Of a stretch of 64,000 nucleotides of DNA, positions 25,569 to 33,776 are shown piece by piece. Made by a program: the position numbers and the translations under genes. How positions within the stretch are numbered: position 1 is the stretch's first letter; each line of letters starts with the position of its first letter. The DNA is from Pseudonocardia alni (GTDB lineage Bacteria; Actinomycetota; Actinomycetes; Mycobacteriales; Pseudonocardiaceae): assembly GCF_002813375.1 (NCBI RefSeq), contig NZ_PHUJ01000003.1, positions 2,790,001-2,854,000 on the forward strand, given 5' to 3'. Below the pieces are notes generated by a model. That model did no database searches. It saw only the letters and a list, made by a program, of their open reading frames with translations, and was not told the DNA's origin.

Positions 25569-25801
25569 CCCCGGGCCCGGCGGCCGAACTGTTGCCGAAC
25601 GGTCCTTGTTGCCATAGATTGGCAGTACTGCCAAGCCCTTCCCGTCACCCGGGTCGAGGGCGACCTCACCCTGCGCCCCTCCGTTCGGAGGGGGAACCTG
25701 CCCGGTCTCCCGAGGGGTAATGGCGATCACCCCTGTGCCCGCGGCCACAGGGGTCATAGCGTGCGGTCTCGACCCATCCACCTGCCTCAGAAAGGGCTGA
25801 C
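25569..25801 (+). promoter_or_regulatory. Regulatory region between metE and mdo
   Basis: No gene is seen here. In order: the 19-bp motif TGTTGCCATAGATTGGCAG (25607-25625); overlapping it a perfect 16-bp palindrome TTGGCAGTACTGCCAA (25619-25634); a tetraloop hairpin CCCCTCC-GTTC-GGAGGGG (25676-25693); and a 9-8-9 inverted repeat ACCCCTGTG/CACAGGGGT (25729-25754). That repeat ends 2 nt before a -10-like TAGCGT (25757-25762), 39 nt from the mdo start, so it is a candidate operator for alcohol-responsive control of mdo. The first two elements could instead act on the metE promoter. Confidence 0.5.
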
Positions 25802-27094
25802 ATGCAGGTAGACGAGCTGCTCAAGCCGTTCCCCATCAAGGAGTTCCACCCGTTCCCCCGTGCGCTCATGGGTCCGGGGTCGCACGAGCTCATCGGCCCG
25901 GAGGCCCTGAAGCTGGGCTTCAAGAAGACCCTGGTCATGACGTCGGGCCTGCGCGGCACCGACATCGTCAACAAGATCGTCGAGTCGATGAAGTACCACG
26001 GCCTCGAGGTCGTGCTGTACGACAAGGTCGAGTCGAACCCCAAGGACTACAACGTCATGGACGCTGTGGGCCTCTACCAGCAGAACAACTGCGACTCCTT
26101 CGTCTCCATCGGCGGCGGTTCCTCGCACGACGCCTGCAAGGGCGCGCGCATCTCGGTCGCGCACGACGGCCGCAACGTCAACGAGTTCGAGGGCTTCAAC
26201 AAGTCCGAGAACCCCTCCAACCCGCCGCACATCGCGGTCTCCACCACGGCCGGCACCGGCTCGGAGACCTCGTGGGCCTACGTCATCACCGACACCACGA
26301 CCGACCCCGACAACCCGCACAAGTACGTCGCGTTCGACGACCAGTCGGTCACCACCCTCGCGATCGACGACCCGGTGCTGTACTACGACTGCCCGATCGA
26401 CTACACCGCGCAGTGCGGGTTCGACGTGCTCGCGCACGCCTCGGAGCCCTACGTCTCGCGTCTGGACTTCCAGCCGTCGCTGGGCAACGCCCTGCACGCC
26501 ATCAAGCTGACCTCGCAGAACCTGCGCAAGGCCGTCTGGAACGGCCAGGAGCTCTCCGGCCGCGAGGGCATGATGTACGCGCAGTACATCGCCGCCCAGG
26601 CGTTCAACTCCGGTGGCCTCGGCATCATCCACTCGATCAGCCACGCGGTGTCGGCGTTCTACGACACCCACCACGGCCTGAACAACGCCATCGCGCTGCC
26701 CCGCGTGTGGGCGTTCAACATGCCGGTCGTCTACGAGCGCTTCGCCGACATCGCCGAGGCGATGGGGGTCGACACCCGCGGCATGACCAAGCCGCAGGCC
26801 GCCGACGCCGCGCTCGCCGCCTCCATCCGGCTGCTGCGCGACGTGGGCATCCCGGAGAAGTTCGCCGACGTCAAGCAGGACACCTACTCGAAGAACCGGC
26901 TGGGCACCGGCCCGACCAAGTTCTACGAGAACGCGCCCACCATCGTCGGTGACGCGGCCGACGTCGACCGGATCACCAACCACGTCCTCGGCGACGCCTG
27001 CACCCCGGGCAACCCGAAGGAGTGCACGTTCGAGACCGTCCGCCCGGTCGTCGACCACTCCATCAACGGTGACCTGGACGACCTGCTGACCTGA
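25802..27094 (+). CDS. mdo: NDMA-dependent methanol dehydrogenase (nicotinoprotein, iron-type ADH)
   Basis: 430-residue group III (iron-containing) alcohol dehydrogenase of the actinobacterial methanol:NDMA oxidoreductase family. These decameric enzymes keep NAD(P)H bound and pass electrons to the dye NDMA in vitro and, by current understanding, to mycofactocin in vivo. Seen: start MQVDELLKPFPIKEFHPFPRA, the cofactor motif GGGSSHDACKG, TAGTGSE, and metal-site segments FDVLAHASEPYVS and HSISHAVSAFYDTHHG. Codon choice is strongly biased to C-ending codons, implying high expression. ATG with AAAGGG upstream. Followed by a large hairpin, then MoxR and VWA genes. Confidence 0.95.
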   Translation: MQVDELLKPFPIKEFHPFPRALMGPGSHELIGPEALKLGFKKTLVMTSGLRGTDIVNKIVESMKYHGLEVVLYDKVESNPKDYNVMDAVGLYQQNNCDSFVSIGGGSSHDACKGARISVAHDGRNVNEFEGFNKSENPSNPPHIAVSTTAGTGSETSWAYVITDTTTDPDNPHKYVAFDDQSVTTLAIDDPVLYYDCPIDYTAQCGFDVLAHASEPYVSRLDFQPSLGNALHAIKLTSQNLRKAVWNGQELSGREGMMYAQYIAAQAFNSGGLGIIHSISHAVSAFYDTHHGLNNAIALPRVWAFNMPVVYERFADIAEAMGVDTRGMTKPQAADAALAASIRLLRDVGIPEKFADVKQDTYSKNRLGTGPTKFYENAPTIVGDAADVDRITNHVLGDACTPGNPKECTFETVRPVVDHSINGDLDDLLT

Positions 27095-27122
27095 TCCGCA
27101 GGTCAGTACGTCCACCGTCGCA

Positions 27123-27172
27123 CCAGCGGGCCCAGCCATCCGAGGTGATACTCGGGTGGGTGGGCCCGCTGG
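27123..27172 (+). terminator. Long hairpin between mdo and moxR
   Basis: Twelve perfect pairs (CCAGCGGGCCCA/TGGGCCCGCTGG), one G-G mismatch, then nine more pairs (CCATCCGAG/CTCGGGTGG, one wobble) and a GTGATA loop, 28 nt after the mdo stop. It can act as terminator, as a 3'-end stabiliser for abundant mdo mRNA, or as a partial read-through control. Confidence 0.6.
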
Positions 27173-27230
27173 CTGCGGCCCCGCTCTTCTCCGCACCAGA
27201 GCCGGTGCGGCCCGCGAAGGAGATATCCGC

Positions 27231-28505
27231 GTGTCCGAGGCTGTCGTCCCCACTGTGACCGAGGCGGCGGACGCCGTCGCCTCGACCGGTCCGTTCGAGT
27301 CCGTCGACCAGGTGATCGAGACCCTGCGGGAGCAGGGCTACATCGCCGACACCCGCCTGGCCACGACGGTGTTCCTGCTGACCCGGCTGGACAAGCCGCT
27401 GCTGCTGGAGGGGCCCGCCGGGGTCGGCAAGACCGAGCTGGCGAAGATGCTCGCCGTCGCCACCGGGCGCCGGCTGCTGCGCCTGCAGTGCTACGAGGGC
27501 CAGGACGAGACCAAGGCCCTGTACGAGTGGGACTACGGCAAGCAGCTCATGTACACCCAGATCCTCCGCGAGAAGATCGGGCAGCTCGTCGAGGACGCAC
27601 CCGACCTCGCCTCCGCGGTCGACCGCATCGGGTCCCAGGAGAGCGTGTTCTTCTCCGAGCGCTTCCTCGCCCCGCGCCCGCTGCTGGAGGCCATCCGCTC
27701 CGAACAGCCCGTCGTGCTGCTGATCGACGAGGTCGACCGCGCCGACGAGGCCCTGGAGGCCGTCCTGCTGGAGACCCTGGGCGAGTTCCAGATCTCCGTG
27801 CCCGAGATCGGCACCTTCGTCGCCGAGCAGCGCCCGTACGTGCTGCTGACCTCCAACAACACCCGCGACCTCGCCGCCGCGCTCAAGCGCCGCTGCCTGC
27901 ACCTGTTCCTCGACTACCCGTCGGCCTCCCGCGAGCTGGAGATCGTCAGGTCGAAGAAGACCGGGCTGTCGGACCAGCTGGCCGAGGAGCTCGTCAACGT
28001 CGTGCGCGGGCTGCGCGAGCTGGAGCTGCGCAAGTCGCCGTCGATCTCGGAGACCATCGACTGGGCCCGCACCCTGGCTGTGCTGGGGGTCGACGAGCTG
28101 AACTCACAGATCCTGTCCGACACCGTGTCGGTCGTCGTCAAGTACGACAAGGACGTCAAGAAGGCCCTGGACGCCCTGCCGCGGCTGGTCGACCCGAACG
28201 CCGTGGTCACCGAGCACGGCCACGGACACGGGCACGGGCACGGGCACGGGCACGACGGGGACCACGACCACGACGAGCCCGCGGCCCGGACCCCGAGTAC
28301 TCCGGCCGCCCGCGTGGACGACGAGCACGACGACGGCGACGTCGACGGCCGCGCCAAGCGGGCCGCGAAGGACCAGGCGGGACGGCACGGCGGTATCTAC
28401 GGCGGCCTGCCCGGCGGGGTCGCGCCGCCGCCGTCGGCGATCCGGAAGGTCTCGCCCGGCCAGGGCACCCGTTCCTTCGGCGGCTCCCGCAAGCGCCCGG
28501 TCTGA
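27231..28505 (+). CDS. MoxR-family AAA+ ATPase with His-rich tail
   Basis: 424 residues. Walker A EGPAGVGKTELAK lies near 58-70, Walker B VVLLIDEVDRADE near 162-174, followed by sensor-1 LLTSNNTRDL and the RRC arginine-finger region ALKRRCLHLFLDYP. This is the CoxD/MoxR group that, with VWA partners, assists metallocentre assembly or activation. After residue ~329 comes a tract of alternating His and Gly, then Asp/His, and a flexible tail ending RKRPV. GTG start with AAGGAG 8 nt upstream. The VWA gene follows 12 bp later. Downstream position to mdo suggests the pair activates or loads metal into the dehydrogenase (inference); CoxL at 37785 is the other candidate client. Confidence 0.92.
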   Translation: MSEAVVPTVTEAADAVASTGPFESVDQVIETLREQGYIADTRLATTVFLLTRLDKPLLLEGPAGVGKTELAKMLAVATGRRLLRLQCYEGQDETKALYEWDYGKQLMYTQILREKIGQLVEDAPDLASAVDRIGSQESVFFSERFLAPRPLLEAIRSEQPVVLLIDEVDRADEALEAVLLETLGEFQISVPEIGTFVAEQRPYVLLTSNNTRDLAAALKRRCLHLFLDYPSASRELEIVRSKKTGLSDQLAEELVNVVRGLRELELRKSPSISETIDWARTLAVLGVDELNSQILSDTVSVVVKYDKDVKKALDALPRLVDPNAVVTEHGHGHGHGHGHGHDGDHDHDEPAARTPSTPAARVDDEHDDGDVDGRAKRAAKDQAGRHGGIYGGLPGGVAPPPSAIRKVSPGQGTRSFGGSRKRPV

Positions 28506-28517
28506 TCGGGGCCCGGA

Positions 28518-30059
28518 GTGGAAGCGAGCATCCACCGTTTCGTCCGGCTGCTGCGGATCCGGTCGGTGCGCATCTCGGTGTCCGAGGCGCTCGACGCGAT
28601 GGCCTGCGCCGCCCAGCCCGGGGTGCTGTCCGACAAGTCGGTGCTCAAGGAGGCGCTGCGCATCGCGCTGATCAAGGACCGGCGTGACGAGGCGACCTTC
28701 GACGAGGTCTTCGACCTGTTCTTCGCCCTGGTCAGGGTGGGCGAGGCGGACACCGGCCACGGGCACGGCCACGGACACGGCGATCTGTCCGACGACACCC
28801 CGCTGGAGAACTTCACGCTGTCCGAGGAGCCGTCGGAGACCCCTCAGGAGGGTCACGACCACGGCGCCCCGGTCGACATCAAGGAGTTCTTCGACCCCGA
28901 GGACCTGGCCGAGCAGTACAACCTGCACCAGGAGGCCAACAAGATCGACATGGCCTCGATGACGGACGAGATCGTGCTGTCCAAGGAGCAGGCGGGCGAC
29001 GCCACCGAGGGCCAGCGCGTGCAGATCGAGACCGACCGGTTCTCCGGCGGCGGGCAGCCGGGGGACATCTCCCAGCAGCAGGGCACCAAGGTCGACGCCG
29101 ACCTCTCGGTCGCCCAGCAGGACGCGCTGCTGGGCTGGCTGAACTCCGAGGAGGACCGGCTGTCGGAGGAGGAGCAGGGCACCGAGGACGACGCCGCTGC
29201 GCTGCGCCGGCGCCTCACCGGAGTGCTCGACAACCTCCCGGAGCTGCTCAAGGCGCACCTGGAGAAGCTGCTCGCGATCGAGCAGCGGATCGTCGAGGGC
29301 CACGACGACGCCGAACGCGTCGCCGAGGTCGACCGGGCGAGCGAGACCGAGCGCATGCAGCTGGAGGACTCGTTGCGGCGGCTGGCCAAGTCGCTGCACG
29401 GTGCCCTCACACACCGCAGGCGGGTCTCACCGCGGGGCCGGATCGACTCGGCCCGCACCATGCGCAAGAACATGCGCTACGACGGCGTCCCGTTCTCCCC
29501 GGTCACCGTGCAGCGCCAGGAGGACAAGCCGCGCCTGGTGGTGCTGGCCGACGTGTCGCTGTCGGTCCGGGCCACCGCGCGGTTCACCCTGCACCTGGTG
29601 CACGGTCTGCAGGACCTGTTCGGCCAGGTCCGCTCGTTCGCGTTCGTGGCCGACCTGGTCGAGGTGACCGACCTGTTCGCCGACCACCCCGTCGAGCACG
29701 CCCTCGGGCTGATCTTCGGGGGCGACCAGCTCGACGTCGACGCCAACTCCAACTACGGCCTGGCCTTCGGCCAGTTCCTGGAGGACCACGGCTCGGCGGT
29801 CACCCGCCGGACGACGGTGCTGGTGCTCGGCGACGGCCGCGGGAACGGCAACGACCCCAACATGGAGGCGTTCGTCGAGATCACCCGGCGGGCCCGGGAG
29901 ACGATCTGGCTGACCCCGGAGCCGCGGTACTCGTGGGGGCTCGGCCGCTGCGACCTGCCCGCCTACGCCGAGTACTGCGACCGCGTCCGCGTGGTCCGGG
30001 ACCTGTCCGGTTTCGAGGCGACCACGAACGAGATGGCCGGCGAGCTGATCGGCCGCTGA
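28518..30059 (+). CDS. VWA (CoxE-like) protein with His-rich segment
   Basis: 513 residues. The N-terminal helical region (HRFVRLLRIRSVRISVSEAL) is followed at ~81-89 by alternating His-Gly residues, an acidic middle (DLFFALVRVGEAD, then many Glu/Asp), a coiled-coil-prone stretch near 240-295, and the VWA domain with MIDAS motif DVSLS near residues 345-349. VLGDGRGNGNDP and the final WGLGRCDLPAYAEYCDRV are typical of CoxE relatives. GTG start. Partner of the preceding MoxR ATPase. Paralogue of the protein at 1..1464, but only this one shares the His-Gly repeat with its ATPase. Confidence 0.9.
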   Translation: MEASIHRFVRLLRIRSVRISVSEALDAMACAAQPGVLSDKSVLKEALRIALIKDRRDEATFDEVFDLFFALVRVGEADTGHGHGHGHGDLSDDTPLENFTLSEEPSETPQEGHDHGAPVDIKEFFDPEDLAEQYNLHQEANKIDMASMTDEIVLSKEQAGDATEGQRVQIETDRFSGGGQPGDISQQQGTKVDADLSVAQQDALLGWLNSEEDRLSEEEQGTEDDAAALRRRLTGVLDNLPELLKAHLEKLLAIEQRIVEGHDDAERVAEVDRASETERMQLEDSLRRLAKSLHGALTHRRRVSPRGRIDSARTMRKNMRYDGVPFSPVTVQRQEDKPRLVVLADVSLSVRATARFTLHLVHGLQDLFGQVRSFAFVADLVEVTDLFADHPVEHALGLIFGGDQLDVDANSNYGLAFGQFLEDHGSAVTRRTTVLVLGDGRGNGNDPNMEAFVEITRRARETIWLTPEPRYSWGLGRCDLPAYAEYCDRVRVVRDLSGFEATTNEMAGELIGR

Positions 30060-30112
30060 CCCCGCCGGTGGGTGGTGCCGGTGTCCGCACCGGGGCCACC
30101 CGCCGGGGTCCG
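30060..30112. terminator. Bidirectional terminator between convergent genes
   Basis: CCGGTGGGTGG near 30065 pairs with CCACCCGCCGG near 30097, with an inner stem CCGGTG-TCCG-CACCGG. It fills the 54-bp gap between the VWA and dehydrogenase stops. Confidence 0.6.
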
Positions 30113-30113
30113 C

Positions 30114-31109
30114 CTACCGCTCGACCACGATCTTCCCGACGGTGCCGCCGGACTCGATGAGCCGGTGCGCCTCCCGCAGTGACGCCGCGGTCAGCCCCTG
30201 CAGGCGCCGCGTCTCGGTGGTCCGCAGCTCCCCGGCGTCCACGAGCCGGGACACCTCGTCCAGGATCTCCCGCTGCACCGTCGAGCCCGGTTCCGACAGC
30301 GGCCGGGTGAACATCAGCTCCCAGTGCCAGGCCTGCGACTTCGTCTTCAGCGGGAGCGTGTCCAGGCCCTCCGGCTCGTCGATGGCGACGACGGTCCCGC
30401 GCGGGGTCATCAGCTCGGCGTAGGCCTCGACGTTGCCCGCAGACACCGGCGAGAACACGTACTGCACGCCGTCCGGGGCGACCTCGCGCACCGTGCCGAC
30501 GAGGTCGTGGTGGTCGGCGACCGCGTGCGCACCCATCTGCCGCGCCCAGTCCGCGGACTCCGTGCGGGAGGCGGTGCCGACCAGCGTCAGCCCGGTGCGC
30601 CGGCCGAGCTGCAGGACCATCGACCCGACCCCGCCCGCGGCGGACACGACGAGCAGCGTCCCGGTGGTGTCGGCGGTGACGCGCAGGTGGTCGTGCAGGC
30701 ACTCCCACGCGGTGATCGAGGTCAGCGGCAGCGCGGCCGCGGCGGCGAAGTCCAGGGTCGACGGCTTGCGCCCGACGATGCGGGAGTCGACGAGCTGGCG
30801 GTGGGCGTTGCTGCCGGGCCGGTCGATCGCGCCGGCGTAGTAGACCTCGTCGCCGGGGGCGTACCCCTGCACCCGGTCGCCCACCTCGACGACGACGCCC
30901 GCGGCGTCGAAGCCGAGGACCTTCGGCCCGTCGGCCGGGTCGAACGACGAACGGACCTTGCCGTCCACCGGGTTCACCGAGACGGCGCGGACGTCGACGA
31001 GCAGGTCGTGCGGGCCGGGCGCACCGACCTCGATCTCGGCGTCGACGAGGCACTCGGGGTCGTCGACGGGCAGCGGTCGGGGCGCCACGACGGCGGGTGC
31101 GGAAGCCAT
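30114..31109 (-). CDS. Zinc-independent quinone-oxidoreductase-like MDR dehydrogenase
   Basis: 331-residue medium-chain dehydrogenase/reductase. The GroES-like domain (residues ~25-120) shows AVSVNPVDGKVR and VLGFDAAGVVVEVGD. The Rossmann domain has the nucleotide motif VVSAAGGVGSMVLQLGRR near residues 154-171. It lacks the structural-zinc cysteine cluster of classical alcohol dehydrogenases, placing it with the ZADH/quinone oxidoreductase branch, NAD(P)H-dependent reductases of quinones or enals. ATG at 31109. Divergent from the AhpD-like gene, 135 bp apart; that gap has a -10-like TACGAT before the AhpD-like gene. Confidence 0.88.
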   Translation of the reverse strand: MASAPAVVAPRPLPVDDPECLVDAEIEVGAPGPHDLLVDVRAVSVNPVDGKVRSSFDPADGPKVLGFDAAGVVVEVGDRVQGYAPGDEVYYAGAIDRPGSNAHRQLVDSRIVGRKPSTLDFAAAAALPLTSITAWECLHDHLRVTADTTGTLLVVSAAGGVGSMVLQLGRRTGLTLVGTASRTESADWARQMGAHAVADHHDLVGTVREVAPDGVQYVFSPVSAGNVEAYAELMTPRGTVVAIDEPEGLDTLPLKTKSQAWHWELMFTRPLSEPGSTVQREILDEVSRLVDAGELRTTETRRLQGLTAASLREAHRLIESGGTVGKIVVER

Positions 31110-31244
31110 GACCGGACGCTATCCGCCCCACCGGGCCGCCGCCCGACGCACCGATGCCCCCGGCTGGGCCGATCGGCCGATCTCGCGCCGCTGCAGGGGC
31201 CGCCCGGAGTACGATCGGGCGTCCCCTTCGGAAAGGAGGGCCGG

Positions 31245-31847
31245 ATGTCGGACGGTGGCGGAGCGGTCCTCCGGATCGTCGGTCGCGTGTGCACCGCGCT
31301 GTGGGGCTACACGCCGGGGGTGATCCCGGCCATGGTCACCACGATGGGCAGCGGGCCCGCGCTGCGCTGGTTCGCGGCCAACTTCCCGCGCTTCCTGGTC
31401 ACCCTGCGCGTGCTGGGCCCCGTACGCACCCACCTCGCCGGGCTCACGATCTCCCTGGTGAACGGGTGCATGTACTGCGCCTACGGTCGTGCGCACGCCC
31501 TGGAGCTGATCCACCTGCGCGACCGGGACCTGCTGTTCCCGCTCGATGCCCGCACCCTCGAGAGCTGGAACGGGCTGTCCCGCCGCGAGATCGGGCTGCG
31601 GCTGCGCGGTGTGCTCGAGGAGGCCGGGATGCACGCCGAGGTGATCTGGGTGAACCGCACCCTGGCCCTGCTCGACGGCGCCCCGCCCGTCGACGCCGAC
31701 GAGCGCCGCATCGCCCACCTGTGCCGGATGGTCGGCACCATGAACGCGATCGCCGTCGCCGCGGGGACGACCCCGGACGGCGCCCACGACCCGGTCAACA
31801 AGGACGCCGCGCTGAAGGCCCGGCTGCTCGCCGCCCAGGGCGCCTGA
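31245..31847 (+). CDS. Carboxymuconolactone decarboxylase / AhpD-like protein
   Basis: 200 residues, helical. Contains the AhpD-type motif NGCMYCAYGRAHALE, with the CxxC redox pair and the downstream His. Such proteins act as thiol-dependent peroxidases or reductants, or simply share the fold. ATG at 31245 with AAGGAGG 6 nt upstream. Lies between the dehydrogenase and the methyltransferase. A specific substrate cannot be read off. Confidence 0.85.
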   Translation: MSDGGGAVLRIVGRVCTALWGYTPGVIPAMVTTMGSGPALRWFAANFPRFLVTLRVLGPVRTHLAGLTISLVNGCMYCAYGRAHALELIHLRDRDLLFPLDARTLESWNGLSRREIGLRLRGVLEEAGMHAEVIWVNRTLALLDGAPPVDADERRIAHLCRMVGTMNAIAVAAGTTPDGAHDPVNKDAALKARLLAAQGA

Positions 31848-31975
31848 GCATCCCGGACCGGCACCGGAGCCCGCCCCCACCGTCCGGACGGGGAGGGACC
31901 CGGCCGTCGGACGTGGTGCGGCGTGCCCGCGACCGCCTAGCGTGGAGCGGGCCCCCGCACGCACAGGAGCGATCC

Positions 31976-32686
31976 ATGATCGGAACCGACCGGCTCTCCA
32001 ACGACCTCGCCGGCTGGCTGGACCGCACCCTGGTGCAGCCCGGGATCCTGCCGGCCGAGCGTTTCGAGGAGGCGTTCGTCGCCTGCGTCGCGAGCGCCGC
32101 GAAGGACCCCGAACTCCCGGACGACGCGTGGCTCGCCTTCTACCGCAACACCCTCGACGCGCTGGCCGGTGAGCCCGAGCCCGGCGGCACCAACGCCGAG
32201 ATGGCGCCGGTGCACGCCCGCGCCCGCTCCCTCGTGCTGGGCGAGGAGGTGCTGGAGCTCGGCTGCTGCTTCGGCTTCCTGTCGCTGCAGCTGGCCCGCG
32301 ACGGCCATCGCGTCACCGCCACCGACCTGACCGGCGGCACCGTCGAGCTGCTGACCCGGATGGCGCCGCAGCTCGGCGCCGACGTCGAGACCCACGTCGC
32401 CGACGCGCGTGCCGTCGCCCTGCCCGACGGCTGCGCGGACACCGTGTTCGCCGTGCACCTCGTCGAGCACCTGTCCGAGTCCGACGGCGACGAGGTCGTC
32501 GTCGAGATGCTGCGCCTGGCCCGGCGACGGGTGGTCGTCGCCGTCCCGTTCGAGAACGAGCCGAACCCCGCCTGGGGTCACGTCCGGGTCTTCGACGAGC
32601 GCGTCCTGACCCGGATCGGGGAGCGCACCGGCCATCCGTTCACGGTGTCCGAGCACCACGGCGGCTGGCTGGTGATCGACCTCTGA
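31976..32686 (+). CDS. mftM: SAM-dependent methyltransferase, possibly mycofactocin glycan methyltransferase MftM
   Basis: 236 residues. An N-terminal helical cap (DRLSNDLAGWLDRTLVQPG) precedes a class I methyltransferase domain with motif I VLELGCCFGFLSLQLA near residues 85-100, ATDLTGGT, and HLVEHLSESDGDEVV. In Mycobacterium smegmatis the methyltransferase that 2-O-methylates the mycofactocin glycan (MftM, MSMEG_6237) is encoded a few genes from the methanol dehydrogenase (MSMEG_6242), as I recall. The same neighbourhood and size here suggest the same role. ATG with AGGAG upstream and a -10-like TAGCGT at 31938-31943. The 3' end overlaps the convergent gene by 47 bp. Family call firm, MftM call inferred. 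Confidence 0.6.
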   Translation: MIGTDRLSNDLAGWLDRTLVQPGILPAERFEEAFVACVASAAKDPELPDDAWLAFYRNTLDALAGEPEPGGTNAEMAPVHARARSLVLGEEVLELGCCFGFLSLQLARDGHRVTATDLTGGTVELLTRMAPQLGADVETHVADARAVALPDGCADTVFAVHLVEHLSESDGDEVVVEMLRLARRRVVVAVPFENEPNPAWGHVRVFDERVLTRIGERTGHPFTVSEHHGGWLVIDL

Positions 32687-33776
32687 GCAGGGCCTGGGTG
32701 AGTGCCTCCAGCGGCCCGCGGTCGTGGCGGCGCAGCCACCACCCCGCCGCCGCGGCCGACCCGGCGACGACGAGGACCCACACCCCGACCGCCGCCCCGG
32801 TCCGCAGCGGCGCCGCGACACCGGCGAGCGCCCCGGCCACGCCGAGCCCCCAGGCGCCGAACAGCACCGCGGCCACGACGTTCTGGCCGACGTAGCAGCT
32901 CATCGCGGTCCGGCCGAGCGCGATGAGCCCGCACCGCACCGGACCGGCCGGGCCGCGCAGCCGAGCCAGGACCTCCGGGACCAGGCCGAGCAGCCCCAGC
33001 GCGACCAGCGGGGCGATCAGGTAGCGCTCGACGAGGAACCACGGGTCACCGCCCAGCGTGGTGAGCACCGTGAGCAGCGCGCCGGCCACCCCGGTGCCGA
33101 TCATCCGTCGGCGCAGGGTGGTCGCACCGGCGTCGAACAGCCCGGCGCGCAGCAGCGCGGACCCGGCCAGGAACAGCACCACCGCCGACGGGACGATCAG
33201 CGCCAGCTCGACCCGGTACAGCAGCGGGTCGGCCAGCCGTGCGGCCACCTGCCCGGTCCAGGTCGCCGGGTACGGCGGGAGCGGCACGTCTGCGCCGGTG
33301 CTCCCGGCCGTCACGGCGGTCGCACCGCCCACCAGCAGCACCGTGACCGCCCCGGCGACGCAGGCGGCCGCCACCCGCACCCGCGCCGACCGCCCCACCA
33401 GCCACGCGACGAGCACCGAGGCGGTCGCGTAGCCCATCAGCACGTCGAACTCGAAGACCAGCACGTAGTGCAGCAGTCCCTCGGTGAACAGGATCGCGGC
33501 GCGGGCGAGGTGGCGGCCCGGCCACCGCAGGCCGCGGCGCACCGCCGAGCGGTACTGCAGCTCCATCCCGATCCCGAACAGCAGCGTGAGCAGCGCGAGG
33601 AACTTCCCGTTCGCGACGGCGCGGAGCGCGGTGTCGAGCCACCAGCCCCCGGCGAACCCGGCGAACACCGCGCCCGGCCCGCGCGGATCGGCGAACACCC
33701 AGACGTTCGTCGCGAAGGTCCCGGCGATCGCGAGGCCACGGAGCACGTCCGGGGCGGCGAGGCGGTCACCGGACAC
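32640..33776 (-). CDS. DUF418-type polytopic membrane protein
   Basis: 378 residues with about ten hydrophobic segments. The start APDVLRGLAIAGTFATNVWVF and the C-terminal half (IALGRTAMSCYVGQNVVA) match the DUF418/acyltransferase-3-like membrane family found across actinobacteria, function unknown. GTG start at 33776 overlaps the preceding gene by 11 bp, so the two are probably co-transcribed. Its last 47 bp overlap the 3' end of the methyltransferase on the other strand. Confidence 0.85.
   Translation of the reverse strand: MSGDRLAAPDVLRGLAIAGTFATNVWVFADPRGPGAVFAGFAGGWWLDTALRAVANGKFLALLTLLFGIGMELQYRSAVRRGLRWPGRHLARAAILFTEGLLHYVLVFEFDVLMGYATASVLVAWLVGRSARVRVAAACVAGAVTVLLVGGATAVTAGSTGADVPLPPYPATWTGQVAARLADPLLYRVELALIVPSAVVLFLAGSALLRAGLFDAGATTLRRRMIGTGVAGALLTVLTTLGGDPWFLVERYLIAPLVALGLLGLVPEVLARLRGPAGPVRCGLIALGRTAMSCYVGQNVVAAVLFGAWGLGVAGALAGVAAPLRTGAAVGVWVLVVAGSAAAAGWWLRRHDRGPLEALTQALLRGRSPASRRGARTP

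Noticed and set aside
23114..25720. 868-codon open frame on the plus strand opposite metE
   Set aside because: Antisense shadow of metE in very GC-rich DNA; it crosses the cobalamin riboswitch and its product is Arg/Gly/Val-rich with no motifs.
28218..28270. Tandem CACGGGCACGGG-like repeat, possible short-repeat or CRISPR-like array
   Set aside because: It is in frame inside the MoxR gene and encodes the His-Gly tail; units are 6 bp with no spacers.
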